Assembly: GCF_029223585.1 (NCBI RefSeq)
Contig: NZ_CP119423.1
Span: 3,162,001-3,226,000 of the forward strand
Direction of reading: 5' to 3'
Length of the DNA stretch: 64,000 nucleotides
Origin: Photobacterium sp. DA100
GTDB lineage: Bacteria > Pseudomonadota > Gammaproteobacteria > Enterobacterales > Vibrionaceae
Shown: in pieces, positions 12,304 through 21,349 of the stretch
Position numbering within the stretch: the stretch's first letter is position 1
Layout of the letters: every line of letters begins with the position of its first letter
The notes under the pieces: generated by a model
What the model saw: only the letters and a program-made list of their open reading frames with translations
The model's database searches: none
What the model was told of the DNA's origin: nothing
Translations under genes and position numbers: made by a program

Positions 12304-14223
12304 TTATTTCTTGTCGTCTTTAACTTCTTCGAACTCAGCGTCAACCACGTTGTCGTCTTGCTCTTGCTTTGGCTGTTCGCCACCAGCTTGTGCCTGCTGT
12401 GCTTGAGCCTGCTGCTGAGCGATTTCCATCAGCTTCTGAGAAGCTGCGATAAGCGCCTGAACTTTAGCGTCGATTGTTTCTTTGTCTTCGCCTTTACGTG
12501 CTTCTTCAAGCTCGTTTACAGCCGCTTCGATGGTCGCTTTATCTTCAGCTGGCAGTGCGTCGCCCGCTTCTTCGATCTGCTTGCGAGTACCGTGAACTAG
12601 CTGGTCAGCTTGGTTACGTGCAGTTACCAACTCTTCGAACTTCTTGTCCGCTTCTTTGTTAGCTTCTGCTTCCTGTACCATCTTCTCGATATCTTCGTCG
12701 CTCAGACCGCCAGATGCCTGGATAGTGATCTTCTGCTCTTTACCTGTGCTCTTATCTTTCGCAGATACGTGCAGGATACCGTCGGCATCTAGGTCGAATG
12801 TTACTTCGATCTGAGGCATACCGCGAGGAGCCGGGTTGATACCTTCTAGGTTGAACTGGCCAAGAGACTTGTTGTAGCCCGCTTGCTTACGCTCACCCTG
12901 TAGAACGTGGATAGTTACCGCGCTCTGGTTGTCTTCAGCAGTCGAGAACACCTGGTTCGCCTTAGTAGGGATAGTGGTGTTTTTCTCGATTAGCTTAGTC
13001 ATTACGCCACCCATGGTTTCGATACCAAGAGATAGTGGAGTAACGTCTAGTAGTAGAACGTCTTTAACTTCACCAGCCAGAACACCGCCCTGAACGGCAG
13101 CACCAACGGCTACTGCTTCGTCTGGGTTCACGTCTTTACGTGGTTCTTTGCCGAAGAACTCAGAAACTTTCGCCTGAACCATAGGCATACGAGTCTGGCC
13201 ACCAACAAGGATAACGTCAGTGATGTCGCCTACAGATAGGTCTGCATCAGCAAGAGCAACTTTTAGTGGCTCAAGAGAGCGCTGTACTAGGTCTTCAACT
13301 AGAGATTCTAGTTTCGCACGTGTCACTTTGATGTTCATGTGCTTAGGACCAGTCGCATCAGCAGTCACGTAAGGTAGGTTTACGTCAGTCTGCTGGGCAG
13401 AAGAAAGTTCGATTTTCGCTTTTTCAGCCGCTTCTTTAACACGCTGCATCGCTAGCGGATCGTTCTTAAGATCGATACCTTGCTCTTTCTTGAACTCGTC
13501 AACCAAGTAGTTGATCATGCGGTTATCGAAGTCTTCACCACCTAGGTGCGTGTCACCGTTGGTAGAAAGAACTTCAAACGTCTTCTCGCCTTCAACTTCG
13601 TCGATTTCGATGATAGAGATATCGAAAGTACCACCACCAAGGTCGTAAACCGCGATAGTACGGTCACCGCCCTGCTTGTCTAGGCCGTAAGCCAGAGCAG
13701 CCGCTGTTGGTTCGTTGATGATACGCTTAACTTCAAGGCCTGCGATACGGCCGGCATCTTTCGTTGCCTGGCGCTGTGCATCGTTGAAGTATGCTGGAAC
13801 TGTGATAACTGCACCTGTTACTTCCTCACCAAGGAAGTCTTCAGCAGTTTTCTTCATTTTCTTAAGTACTTCAGCAGAAACCTGAGGAGCAGCCATTTTC
13901 TGGCCTTTTGCTTCTACCCAAGCATCACCGTTGTCAGCCTTAACGATTTTGAAAGGCATGATTTCGATGTCGCGCTGTACTTCTTCGTCTTCAAAGCGAC
14001 GACCGATCAGACGCTTGATTGCAAATAGCGTGTTTTCAGGGTTTGTAACCGCCTGACGCTTAGCTGGCTGACCAACTAGAGTTTCACCGTCTTGGGTGTA
14101 AGCGATCACAGATGCCGTTGTGCGCTCACCCTCAGCATTTTCAATTACACGTGGCTTGTCACCATCAAGTACTGCTACACAAGAGTTAGTTGTACCCAAG
14201 TCAATACCAATGATTTTACCCAT
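12304..14223 (-). CDS. dnaK: Chaperone protein DnaK (Hsp70)
   Basis: 639 aa from [15 protein letters not shown]. The ATG at 14223 is chosen over an upstream in-frame ATG (14244) because the family starts there and GGAGAG precedes it. The nucleotide-binding domain has the actin-like phosphate motifs ([20 protein letters not shown]), then the linker [15 protein letters not shown], the substrate-binding domain, and a disordered acidic tail ending [11 protein letters not shown]-driven chaperone of the cytosol; works with DnaJ and GrpE encoded on either side. It has its own heat-shock promoter. Confidence 0.98.
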   Translation of the reverse strand: MGKIIGIDLGTTNSCVAVLDGDKPRVIENAEGERTTASVIAYTQDGETLVGQPAKRQAVTNPENTLFAIKRLIGRRFEDEEVQRDIEIMPFKIVKADNGDAWVEAKGQKMAAPQVSAEVLKKMKKTAEDFLGEEVTGAVITVPAYFNDAQRQATKDAGRIAGLEVKRIINEPTAAALAYGLDKQGGDRTIAVYDLGGGTFDISIIEIDEVEGEKTFEVLSTNGDTHLGGEDFDNRMINYLVDEFKKEQGIDLKNDPLAMQRVKEAAEKAKIELSSAQQTDVNLPYVTADATGPKHMNIKVTRAKLESLVEDLVQRSLEPLKVALADADLSVGDITDVILVGGQTRMPMVQAKVSEFFGKEPRKDVNPDEAVAVGAAVQGGVLAGEVKDVLLLDVTPLSLGIETMGGVMTKLIEKNTTIPTKANQVFSTAEDNQSAVTIHVLQGERKQAGYNKSLGQFNLEGINPAPRGMPQIEVTFDLDADGILHVSAKDKSTGKEQKITIQASGGLSDEDIEKMVQEAEANKEADKKFEELVTARNQADQLVHGTRKQIEEAGDALPAEDKATIEAAVNELEEARKGEDKETIDAKVQALIAASQKLMEIAQQQAQAQQAQAGGEQPKQEQDDNVVDAEFEEVKDDKK

Positions 14224-14331
14224 CAGGCTCTCTCCGAAATTCATTTAGCTTACTTGCCAGCCCGTTACCTTAACGCCGCTGACAATGCGGTGTTACCCGC
14301 TGAAATTGATTTACGATGTCGTATGACTACT

Positions 14332-14359
14332 AAATAGGGGCAGCCAATTTGTTTTCAAG
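14332..14359 (-). promoter_or_regulatory. Sigma-32-like promoter of dnaKJ
   Basis: Minus strand CTTGAAA (14353-14359), 12 nt, CCCCTATTT (14332-14340). This matches the heat-shock consensus CTTGAAA - CCCCAT-T. It lies downstream of the grpE terminator, so dnaK-dnaJ can be transcribed independently of grpE. Confidence 0.8.
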
Positions 14360-14392
14360 GGCGACATCGAAAAAAAATCAAAAAAAATTAAA

Positions 14393-14413
14393 AAGCCCGC
14401 TCGAAGCGGGCTT
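14393..14413 (-). terminator. Terminator after grpE
   Basis: Perfect 9-bp stem AAGCCCGCT / AGCGGGCTT with loop of 3, and a long U-rich tract on the minus strand. It separates grpE from dnaKJ. Confidence 0.88.
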
Positions 14414-14432
14414 GTGACAGTCAACGTCCCGC

Positions 14433-15056
14433 TTATGCCTGGGTATCGATGTTGCCGGCTGCCGCTTTAGACACCATTACCATTGCCGGGCGGACGACAC
14501 GGCCGTTTAGCTCGTAGCCCTTTTGCATTACCAGCATGACTGTGTTCGGCTCGTACTCAGTACTTTCCTGGATAGACATCGCCTGGTGGAATTCAGGGTT
14601 GAAGGCTTCACCGATTGGGTTCAGCTGCTTCAGGCCAAATTTCTCAACCGTGCCCATCATGGTTTTCAGCGTTAGCTCAACACCTTCAACCATTGGTTTG
14701 ATCGCTTCGTCGTTCTTGTCTGCCATCTCGATCGCACGTTCCATGTTATCGATAACCGGCAATAGCTCTTCAGCAAACTTATTCAGAGCAAACTTACGTG
14801 CCTTGTCGATTTCCTGCTCGCTGCGGCGACGCATGTTTTCTACGTCGGCACGGGCACGCAACACGCTGTCTTGCTGCTCGCGTACTTTGGCTTCGCTGGT
14901 TAGCAAAGCAGCTTCTAGCTCAGCGATGCGGGCTGCCTGCTGCTCTTCAAGGGTCATTTCAACCACTTCTTCCTCAGCAGATTCAGTTTCAACCGCTTCA
15001 ACAGTTTGCTCTTGCTGTAGCTGTTCGTCCTGTACTTTTTTCTCTTCGTTGCTCAT
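14433..15056 (-). CDS. grpE: Nucleotide exchange factor GrpE
   Basis: 207 aa. An acidic, Gln/Glu-rich N-terminus, the long dimerising coiled coil (about residues 40-95, [22 protein letters not shown]) and the C-terminal beta domain ending with [14 protein letters not shown], the GrpE signature. GrpE releases ADP from DnaK and acts as a thermosensor. First of the three heat-shock genes in transcription order, with its own sigma-32-like promoter and its own terminator. Confidence 0.97.
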   Translation of the reverse strand: MSNEEKKVQDEQLQQEQTVEAVETESAEEEVVEMTLEEQQAARIAELEAALLTSEAKVREQQDSVLRARADVENMRRRSEQEIDKARKFALNKFAEELLPVIDNMERAIEMADKNDEAIKPMVEGVELTLKTMMGTVEKFGLKQLNPIGEAFNPEFHQAMSIQESTEYEPNTVMLVMQKGYELNGRVVRPAMVMVSKAAAGNIDTQA

Positions 15057-15140
15057 GCTTTCGCTTCTCCGCCAAGATCATGGTATTCAATGGAGGATAG
15101 AATAATCAGCTCTATCCAAAAAACTCGTTATGCGCATATT

Positions 15141-15166
15141 ATGGGGATGAAGTTCAATGATTCAAG
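15141..15166 (-). promoter_or_regulatory. Sigma-32-like promoter of grpE
   Basis: Minus strand CTTGAA (15161-15166), 14-nt spacer, CCCCATAAT (15138-15146). Close match to the heat-shock consensus, about 85 nt upstream of grpE. Confidence 0.82.
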
Positions 15167-15239
15167 CCGATATCGCTCACAATGCGCGACAAGTATCTAA
15201 TCCTGGCGCTATACTGGTCATCTCTTTATTTGTCGGATC

Positions 15240-16127
15240 ATGGACATGACACGCGTTTTCCAGACTATCGCGATAATTGGCAAACCCCGCAACCCCGAAG
15301 CCCTGCAAACCCATTTGAGCCTCTATAAATGGCTGGTCGAGAAAGGGTATGAAGTACTTGTTGACCACCGACTGGCCAACGACCTGTCACTGCCCAAGAC
15401 CGCCTTTTGTGATCTATTGACCATCGGAGACAAAGCCAACTTGGCCATCGTGGTCGGTGGTGACGGCAATATGCTGGGCGCAGCTCGGGTACTGTCGCGC
15501 TTCGACATTGCCGTGATTGGCGTCAACCGCGGCAGCCTTGGCTTTTTGACCGATCTTGATCCCGATGCCTTCGAAGACGAGCTCGACCAGGTCCTCAACG
15601 GCGAGTACGTGGTTGAAAAGCGCTTTCTGCTGGAAGCAGAAGTCCACCGCCATGGCATGATCAAAAGCCGCAACGCGGCCCTAAACGAAGCGGTGCTGCA
15701 CCCGGACAAGATCGCTCACATGATAGAGTTCGAGGTCTACATTGATGATACCTTCGCCTTCTCGCAGCGCTCCGACGGACTAATCATCTCTACCCCAACC
15801 GGGTCAACGGCCTATTCGCTCTCCGGTGGCGGCCCGATCCTGTCTTCCGAGCTCAATGCCATTTCATTGGTGCCGATGTTCCCGCATACCCTGTCGTGCC
15901 GCCCACTGGTGGTCGATGGCAACAGCCGGATCAAACTGATGGTTTCACCAACCAATGGCAGTACATTGGAAGTCAGCTGCGACGGTCAGGTATCACTGCC
16001 GGTCAGCCCGGGCGATGAGATCCACATTTACCAAAGCCCGGAAACCCTCAAGCTTATCCACCCGAAGAATTACAGCTACTATGAAGTGCTGCGGGGCAAA
16101 CTGGGCTGGTCGAGCCGATTGTTCTAG
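15240..16127 (+). CDS. nadK: NAD kinase
   Basis: 295 aa. Contains the NAD kinase signature [11 protein letters not shown] (about residues 77-87) and the conserved [21 protein letters not shown] segment, split here only for reference. It phosphorylates NAD+ to NADP+ in the cytosol using ATP or polyphosphate. Starts at ATG 15240 or the in-frame ATG two codons later; neither has a strong ribosome site. Divergent from grpE. In gammaproteobacteria nadK commonly sits between grpE and recN, as here. Confidence 0.96.
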   Translation: MDMTRVFQTIAIIGKPRNPEALQTHLSLYKWLVEKGYEVLVDHRLANDLSLPKTAFCDLLTIGDKANLAIVVGGDGNMLGAARVLSRFDIAVIGVNRGSLGFLTDLDPDAFEDELDQVLNGEYVVEKRFLLEAEVHRHGMIKSRNAALNEAVLHPDKIAHMIEFEVYIDDTFAFSQRSDGLIISTPTGSTAYSLSGGGPILSSELNAISLVPMFPHTLSCRPLVVDGNSRIKLMVSPTNGSTLEVSCDGQVSLPVSPGDEIHIYQSPETLKLIHPKNYSYYEVLRGKLGWSSRLF

Positions 16128-16156
16128 CGCAAACCACCTCAATTATCCGATTCTGA

Positions 16157-16182
16157 AGCCAACCCTGCGGTTGGCTTTTTTA
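16157..16182 (+). terminator. Terminator after nadK
   Basis: AGCCAACC / GGTTGGCT stem with a 4-nt loop followed by a T run. Confidence 0.85.
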
Positions 16183-16248
16183 TTGCCAATTTTCAGAACG
16201 TTAACCTAAATCAAGCTTTGTCGGAAAAATTTCACCAACAGTACTTTA

Positions 16249-16264
16249 CTGTATGTAGATACAG
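16249..16264 (+). promoter_or_regulatory. LexA (SOS) box 1 before recN
   Basis: CTGTATGTAGATACAG fits CTG-N10-CAG. It is the distal of two boxes, 47 nt upstream of recN. Confidence 0.82.
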
Positions 16265-16270
16265 TATATA

Positions 16271-16286
16271 CTGTATGAAAAAACAG
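16271..16286 (+). promoter_or_regulatory. LexA (SOS) box 2 before recN
   Basis: CTGTATGAAAAAACAG fits CTG-N10-CAG and follows box 1 with 22-bp centre-to-centre spacing, two helical turns, which favours cooperative LexA binding. Tight SOS control of recN is known in E. coli. Confidence 0.8.
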
Positions 16287-16310
16287 GTGTTGATTTAAAC
16301 AGGTGAACAC

Positions 16311-17978
16311 ATGCTGGCTCATATGACGATCTCAAACTTTGCTATTGTCAAAAACCTTGAATTTGAACTTAAACCGGGAATGACGACCATCACCGGTGAA
16401 ACGGGTGCAGGTAAATCCATTGCCATAGATGCACTTGGCTTGTGTTTGGGTGATCGCGCCGAAGCTTGCATGGTTCGCCCGAATGAAGACAAAGCAGAAA
16501 TCTCTGCCGCCTTTTCATTGCTCAACAACCAAGCTGCCCGCCGCTGGCTGGAAGACAACGAGCTGATTGATGGTGACGAATGTATCCTACGTCGTGTCAT
16601 CACCAAGGAAGGCCGTTCACGTGGCTTTATCAACGGTAGCCCGGTACCTGCATCGCAGCAAAAAGCCTTGGGACAGTTGTTGATCAACATTCATGGTCAG
16701 CATGCCCATCAGCAGCTGATGCGACCTGATTACCAGCAGCAAATGCTGGACCAATATGCCGGCCACCATCAGCTGATGGAAAAAACCCGCAACCACTACC
16801 AGCGCTGGCGCCAGGCCAACAATGAATACAAGCGTTTGGTTCAGAACCGCGAAGAGAACGAAGCGCAAAAGCAGCTGATCCAGTACCAAGTCAAGGAGCT
16901 CAACGAGCTTGCTCTGGCCGAAGACGAGTACGCCGAGATCGAAGAAGAGCACAAGCGCCTATCCAACAGCGGCGAGCTGGCGGTATCGAGCCAGACAGCG
17001 CTGTCGATGCTCTATGACAACGAAGATTGCAACGCCCTCAACATGCTGCAGTCGGCCTGTCAGGAAGTGGCTAACTTGGGCGAAATCGACAGCAACTTGA
17101 GTGCTATTCCGCAAATGCTGGAAGAAGCCATCATCCAGGTACAAGAAGCAAGCCAGGAGCTGCGCAGCTACCTTGATAACATGGATATGGATCCACAGCG
17201 GCTGATGTACCTGGAAGAGCGCCTGGCCAAGATCATGTCCCTTGCCCGCAAGCACTACGTGATGCCGGAAGAGCTATACAGCAAGCACCAGGAATTGCTT
17301 AAAGAGCTGGAGAACCTTGATTGCAGCGATGAGCGCTTGGAAGAAATTGCCGAGAACGTCGAATGCCTGCGCCAGAAATTCCTGGCCAGTGCCGAAAAGC
17401 TCAGCAAGAGCCGCCAACGCTACGCCAAGGAGCTCGACAAGAAGATCTCCGACAGCATGCACCAACTCAGCATGGAAAACGGCGTATTCAAAATCGATGT
17501 TCAGAGCGATACCGAAGGAATGCTCAGCCCACTGGGCTTCGACACTATCACCTTCTTGGTCTCGACCAACCCGGGTCAGCCATTGCAGCCGCTGGGCAAA
17601 GTAGCATCCGGTGGTGAGCTATCGCGTATCTCGCTAGCCATCCAGGTGATCACGGCGCAGAAAGTCGAAACACCAAGCCTGATTTTCGATGAAGTCGATG
17701 TGGGTATCAGCGGACCGACAGCCGCCATCGTCGGCAAGATGCTGCGTACCCTGGGCGAGTCGACCCAAGTAATGTGTGTAACCCACTTGCCACAGGTAGC
17801 AGGATGCGGCCACCAGCAGATGTTCGTGGCGAAGAAATCCAGCAAGGGCCAAACCGAAACCAACATGTTCCCGCTGACCCAGGAAGCCCGCGTCAACGAG
17901 CTGGCCCGCCTGCTGGGCGGCAGCGAAATTACCGAGCGCACACTGGCAAACGCAAAAGAGCTGCTGGTTGCGGCATAA
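16311..17978 (+). CDS. recN: DNA repair protein RecN
   Basis: 555 aa SMC-like ATPase. N-terminal Walker A GETGAGKS (residues about 30-37), long coiled coils through the middle, and C-terminal ABC signature [14 protein letters not shown] with Walker [14 protein letters not shown]. RecN holds broken DNA ends together in recombinational double-strand-break repair. The [17 protein letters not shown] start matches E. coli RecN. Two LexA boxes upstream point to SOS induction. Confidence 0.97.
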   Translation: MLAHMTISNFAIVKNLEFELKPGMTTITGETGAGKSIAIDALGLCLGDRAEACMVRPNEDKAEISAAFSLLNNQAARRWLEDNELIDGDECILRRVITKEGRSRGFINGSPVPASQQKALGQLLINIHGQHAHQQLMRPDYQQQMLDQYAGHHQLMEKTRNHYQRWRQANNEYKRLVQNREENEAQKQLIQYQVKELNELALAEDEYAEIEEEHKRLSNSGELAVSSQTALSMLYDNEDCNALNMLQSACQEVANLGEIDSNLSAIPQMLEEAIIQVQEASQELRSYLDNMDMDPQRLMYLEERLAKIMSLARKHYVMPEELYSKHQELLKELENLDCSDERLEEIAENVECLRQKFLASAEKLSKSRQRYAKELDKKISDSMHQLSMENGVFKIDVQSDTEGMLSPLGFDTITFLVSTNPGQPLQPLGKVASGGELSRISLAIQVITAQKVETPSLIFDEVDVGISGPTAAIVGKMLRTLGESTQVMCVTHLPQVAGCGHQQMFVAKKSSKGQTETNMFPLTQEARVNELARLLGGSEITERTLANAKELLVAA

Positions 17979-18117
17979 ATAGAATAAACTTAGTGGGCAG
18001 TGCAACTAAATGGTTGTACTGCAGTCTCAATTACAGTTTTTTTCTTTACTGCTTTTTTACTTCTGCTCGGGGGTTGTTTATCATCGCTGCAGAATAAAGC
18101 GAACTTGCCGGGATGCT

Positions 18118-18474
18118 ATGAGTTGGAAAAACCTTGCTGCCGTGACTTTAGCGGTCAGTTTATTGGGTGGCTGTTCAGTCGTTGAACGACTGGTTTACCG
18201 AATTGATATTAACCAGGGTAACTACCTGGAGCAAAAAGATATCGACACCCTTCGATACGGAATGAACAAAGAGCAGGTCCAGTTCGTGCTCGGCTCGCCA
18301 ATGCTGGTTGAACAAGAGTACCCGAATACCTGGTACTACGTTTACTACCACAAGCCGGGCCACGAAGAGCCGCAACAGAAAAACCTGATCCTGAAATTCA
18401 ATGCCCAGAATCAGCTAACCAGCCTTGAGGGGGACTACGAGAAAAGTCCTCAGTTCATGGAGCAATTCAACTAA
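18118..18474 (+). CDS. bamE: Outer membrane assembly lipoprotein BamE (SmpA)
   Basis: 118 aa from the ATG at 18118; a longer frame from 18010 has an implausible N-terminus. Signal peptide [18 protein letters not shown] with lipobox ending at Cys19. The mature part carries the SmpA/OmlA motif ([24 protein letters not shown]). BamE is an outer-membrane lipoprotein that stabilises the BamCD part of the beta-barrel assembly machine. Downstream of recN, as in E. coli and Vibrio. A bidirectional terminator follows. Confidence 0.93.
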   Translation: MSWKNLAAVTLAVSLLGGCSVVERLVYRIDINQGNYLEQKDIDTLRYGMNKEQVQFVLGSPMLVEQEYPNTWYYVYYHKPGHEEPQQKNLILKFNAQNQLTSLEGDYEKSPQFMEQFN

Positions 18475-18509
18475 GGTTGCTCAGCATTGCTGGTTACCAA
18501 AAAACAAAA

Positions 18510-18528
18510 AGCTCGCCATTGGCGAGCT
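18510..18528. terminator. Bidirectional terminator between bamE and rnfH
   Basis: AGCTCGCC / GGCGAGCT stem with 3-nt loop, A run before and T run after. Confidence 0.85.
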
Positions 18529-18557
18529 TTTTTATTGGGATTCGTTGCTGCCGGCAC

Positions 18558-18884
18558 TTAGGCTTTCTCACCCTTGGCAGCCAATGCTTCTTGCTTGGCT
18601 TGCTCTGCGCGCTTGCGGCGGATCTCTTTCGGATCGGCCAGCAACGGGCGGTAAATCTCGATCCGGTCACCATCGTGTACCGTTGCATCGAGCTTCACAT
18701 TACGGCTGTAGATCCCCACTTTGTTCTTTTTCAAATCAATCTCAGGGTAGAGCGCCAGCACCCCGGATTGCTCGATGATCTGCTGTACCTGCATATCCGG
18801 CGTGACCGTCACCCGGATCACCTTCTGCACATCAGGCAGGGCATACACCACTTCAACGTGGATCAGCTTTTCTTCAGAAGTCAT
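18558..18884 (-). CDS. rnfH: RnfH family ubiquitin-like protein (RatB)
   Basis: 108 aa from ATG 18884; five further codons are open to an ATG at 18899. [18 protein letters not shown] begins a small beta-grasp fold with the conserved [25 protein letters not shown] segment of UPF0125/RnfH. The role is poorly known; it pairs with RatA in many genomes and overlaps ratA by 11 nt, indicating translational coupling. Confidence 0.9.
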   Translation of the reverse strand: MTSEEKLIHVEVVYALPDVQKVIRVTVTPDMQVQQIIEQSGVLALYPEIDLKKNKVGIYSRNVKLDATVHDGDRIEIYRPLLADPKEIRRKRAEQAKQEALAAKGEKA

Positions 18885-19308
18885 AAATCTCTCGCGCACG
18901 TTGGGTAAAAGCTGACACCATGTTGTTAGTCAGATCGCGGAAGACTTTACCGAACGCCGCCTCCACCAGCCCATTGGTAAATTCGAAGTCCAGCTTGAGC
19001 TCAACCTTACACGCCTCTGCATCAAGCTCGGTGAAGTGCCAACCACCGACCAGTCGGCTAAACGGGCCATCGACCAGTTGCATGGCAATCATACTGCCGT
19101 CTGTCAGATCATTGCGGGTCACAAATGTTTTCTTGATACCGGCCTTGGACACATCCACCGAGGCCATCATATGCTGTTCGGAGCTTTCTAAAATTTTGGT
19201 ACCAGAGCAGCCCGGCAGGAATGCAGGGTATGATTCAACATCGTTAACAAGTTCAAACATTTGTTTTGCACTAAATGGTACGAGTGCAGAACGACTGATC
19301 TGAGGCAT
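18874..19308 (-). CDS. ratA: RatA family START-domain protein (COQ10-like)
   Basis: 144 aa. The START/SRPBCC fold motifs ([23 protein letters not shown] at residues 11-34, [21 protein letters not shown]) match RatA/YfjG. In E. coli RatA was reported to block 70S assembly when overproduced; the eukaryotic relative COQ10 binds ubiquinone, so a quinone-related job is also plausible. First gene of a two-gene operon with rnfH; divergent from smpB. Confidence 0.92.
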   Translation of the reverse strand: MPQISRSALVPFSAKQMFELVNDVESYPAFLPGCSGTKILESSEQHMMASVDVSKAGIKKTFVTRNDLTDGSMIAMQLVDGPFSRLVGGWHFTELDAEACKVELKLDFEFTNGLVEAAFGKVFRDLTNNMVSAFTQRAREIYDF

Positions 19309-19432
19309 AGCTTCTCCTTACGGTTTAAACGTGCCGCCTGTCACCGGCTTCAAGCGCATTGCGGGTAAAACTATGACAAGGACAACCTCAATGATAACAT
19401 TACTGGGCTAACAGCCAAAATAAGCGTGTTTA

Positions 19433-19460
19433 TTGACTTCATCTCTTTGATTTATAAATA
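19433..19460 (+). promoter_or_regulatory. Promoter of smpB
   Basis: TTGACT, 16-bp spacer, TAAATA, about 59 nt before the smpB start. Confidence 0.65.
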
Positions 19461-19518
19461 GACACTTTTCGACCAGCCAGAGCATCTGCCGCTGGGACAG
19501 CAACATTTAAGAGTACTT

Positions 19519-19998
19519 ATGGCAAAGAAAAAACCAAAGCAAAGTAGCAATACTATTGCCAAGAACAAAAGCGCCCGCTTCGAGTTCGCGATCAGCGACG
19601 AGTACGAAGCCGGCATGGAACTTCAGGGTTGGGAAGTAAAAGCGATCCGCTCTGGTAAAGTGAACATCTCGGAAAGCTACGTATTCCTGCGCAACGGCGA
19701 AGCCTTCATTTCGGGCGTGCAGATCACCCCGCTGAACGCGGCGTCTACCCACGTGGTGGCCGACCCTACCCGTACCCGTAAGCTACTGTTGAACCGTCGT
19801 GAAATCGACAAGCTAATGGGTGCCGTTAACCGCGATGGCGAAACCATCGTGGCCCTTTCCATGTACTGGAAAGGTTCATGGGTTAAACTTAAGATAGGTA
19901 CGGCGAAAGGTAAGAAACTACACGACAAGCGTGCTGACAAGAAAGACAAAGATTGGCAGCGCGACAAGGCTCGTATCATGAAGAGCAGCCTGCGCTAG
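19519..19998 (+). CDS. smpB: SsrA-binding protein SmpB
   Basis: 159 aa, basic. Conserved SmpB core [18 protein letters not shown] and [20 protein letters not shown], and a basic C-terminal tail ([18 protein letters not shown]) that reaches into the mRNA channel. It binds the tRNA-like end of tmRNA and brings it to stalled ribosomes for trans-translation. The partner RNA ssrA follows 146 nt downstream. The last residues match the family. Confidence 0.98.
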   Translation: MAKKKPKQSSNTIAKNKSARFEFAISDEYEAGMELQGWEVKAIRSGKVNISESYVFLRNGEAFISGVQITPLNAASTHVVADPTRTRKLLLNRREIDKLMGAVNRDGETIVALSMYWKGSWVKLKIGTAKGKKLHDKRADKKDKDWQRDKARIMKSSLR

Positions 19999-20104
19999 TA
20001 CGCCTTTCCTGCCAGTCATAGCAACCTGTATAGATATCTGTTTATCCAAGTTGGTATAAGTGATGGATTTTTCTCCATAAGAGACACACTGGCAGGGAAT
20101 TGTA

Positions 20105-20132
20105 TTGACGCTAGGTGAAATTCTGTTACCAT
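20105..20132 (+). promoter_or_regulatory. Promoter of ssrA
   Basis: TTGACG, 16-bp spacer, TACCAT, placing the start a few bases before the mature tmRNA end. Confidence 0.7.
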
Positions 20133-20144
20133 CGCCTTAACTCT

Positions 20145-20514
20145 GGGGCTGATTTAGGATTCGACAGGATCACGAAGGCTTGTGGAGCATGCCGAGGTGC
20201 GGTTGGCCTCGTAAAAAAGCCGCAAAAAAATAGTCGCAAACGACGAAAACTACGCACTAGCAGCTTAATAACCTGCTAAGAGCGCTCCTGCCCTAGCTTC
20301 CGCTTGTAAGACGGGGACCAACAGGGGTTCAAACCCAAACAAGATAGCGAGGGAACTTTCGACCAGAGAGGTGAACCGCGAAATAGAATTCTGGTATGTA
20401 TTGGCATGGCGTGTCTTTCCGCAGTGCTCTTACGAGAATATAGAAAGACTAAGCATGTAGCGCCATCTGTTAGACTGGTTTTGGACGCGGGTTCAACTCC
20501 CGCCAGCTCCACCA
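20145..20514 (+). ncRNA. ssrA: tmRNA (ssrA)
   Basis: 370 nt from GGGGCTGATTTAGGATTCGA to the encoded CCA. The 3' end carries the tRNA-Ala-like T arm (GGTTCAACTCCCGCC). The reading frame GCA AAC GAC ... GCT TAA at 20236-20268 encodes the proteolysis tag ANDENYALAA. It rescues stalled ribosomes with SmpB. The 3' end of ssrA is a classic integration site (V. cholerae VPI-1 uses it), and the DNA just after it here looks like an island scar. Confidence 0.97.
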
Positions 20515-20523
20515 AACGTTTGG

Positions 20524-20557
20524 AAAGGGCGGTAATCGAAAGATTACCGCCCTTTTT
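20524..20557 (+). terminator. Terminator of ssrA
   Basis: Perfect stem 20524-20537 / 20542-20555 with GAAA loop and a T run. Confidence 0.9.
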
Positions 20558-20580
20558 GTTTGTTCAGATATAACCAGCAC

Positions 20581-20601
20581 TCACACCTCACACCTCACAC
20601 T
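20581..20601. repeat. Three-copy 7-bp tandem repeat after ssrA
   Basis: TCACACC, TCACACC, TCACACT in tandem, followed by a looser TCTCATT-CACAC. Lies between the ssrA terminator and the C-box. Confidence 0.6.
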
Positions 20602-20621
20602 TCTCATTCACACAAAAATGT

Positions 20622-20647
20622 GACTTATAGTCCGTGGACCAAAAGTC
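20622..20647 (+). promoter_or_regulatory. C-box operator of a restriction-modification controller gene
   Basis: GACTTATAGTC, spacer CGTG, then GACCAAAAGTC. Two GACT-N3-AGTC half sites separated by 4 bp match the operator bound by type II R-M controller (C) proteins of the PvuII/AhdI type; the second half has one change. It lies 48 nt upstream of a truncated gene of exactly that protein family. Confidence 0.75.
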
Positions 20648-20695
20648 TACAGGCGAAGACCATATCGTTCATAAACAAGCACAAAACAGATTGCC

Positions 20696-20875
20696 GTGAA
20701 CGACTCAATACTCAAACCCTTTGGGTTACATATCAAACAGCTAAGAAAGGATGCAGCGCTAAGCCAAGAAGAGCTGGCTGCGCGTAGTGGGCTTGATCGC
20801 ACCTATATCAGTGGCATTGAGCGTGGCCTGAGAAATGTCAGCCTGATCAACTTGTTTAAGTTGGCAAAAGCGTAA
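20696..20875 (+). pseudogene. Truncated R-M controller protein (XRE-type C protein) remnant
   Basis: 59 codons from GTG. The protein is a helix-turn-helix with FGLHIKQLRKDAALSQEELA and the hallmark LDRTYISGIERGLRNVSL of C proteins that time restriction enzyme expression. Intact relatives continue with about 10-20 more residues after the KLAKA point where this one stops, so the final helix needed for dimerisation is missing. The break coincides with the start of an unrelated fragment (DUF2075 tail), indicating a deletion. No methylase or restriction gene is left nearby. GTG start is uncertain because no strong ribosome site is seen, although C genes are often leaderless. Confidence 0.78.
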
Positions 20876-21056
20876 CAAGGGCCAAGATAAACGCTACCTA
20901 GAGAACGCTTACCGAGTACTACTGACAAGAGCACGACAAGGGATGGTGATCTTTGTTCCCGAAGGCAACGACGGTGACCCTACCCGGCCAAAAAGTTACT
21001 ACCAACAGACCTACCAATACCTCCTACAGTGTGGTTTTCAAACCCTGCCCGCATAA
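20862..21056 (+). pseudogene. C-terminal fragment of a DUF2075 (P-loop helicase-like) protein
   Basis: One base out of frame with the preceding C-protein remnant, an open stretch reads NKGQDKRYLENAYRVLLTRARQ, then GMVIFVPEGN...DPTR, and a Tyr-rich tail ending CGFQTLPA. YRVLLTRARQGMVIFVPEG is the C-terminal helicase motif of DUF2075/schlafen-type ATPases, which are frequent in defence islands. The N-terminal several hundred residues are missing and there is no start codon of its own. It is therefore a scar, fused to the C gene near 20862-20874. Confidence 0.72.
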
Positions 21057-21349
21057 TACCTACTGAGGGGCTATCAGCCCCTCAACGTGATGACCATACA
21101 GGTTCACCAACGGGGTGAAAGACATAATACATTGATAATATTAAACATTCACACAATGATACAGCATAAGACAAGCATGTAACTGCAGAAAAACACCTCC
21201 CCAACCCTACCAGTACATTTCTCCAACATCCCAGAATAATCCTCCTAACAACTCAAGTTTTATAGTGATTACCCCCACGATATTGGTGGACAGATCAAGG
21301 TTAGTTAAGCCAGTTCACGTAATATAACCCCTACTACGGAGGTGCTTAA
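21057..21349. other. Intergenic DNA between the island scar and the peptidase gene
   Basis: 293 bases. A perfect 9-bp inverted repeat (TGAGGGGCT/AGCCCCTCA, 21064-21084) without a T run lies just after the DUF2075 tail and may be its old terminator. The rest is AT-rich. GGAGGTG at 21339-21345 is the ribosome site of the peptidase. Confidence 0.5.

Noticed and set aside
20276..20515. 79-codon minus-strand ORF over ssrA
   Set aside because: Antisense to tmRNA; no ribosome site or family match.
20560..20787. 75-codon ORF from the 7-bp repeat into the C-gene region
   Set aside because: Out of frame with the recognisable C-protein; composition follows the repeat.
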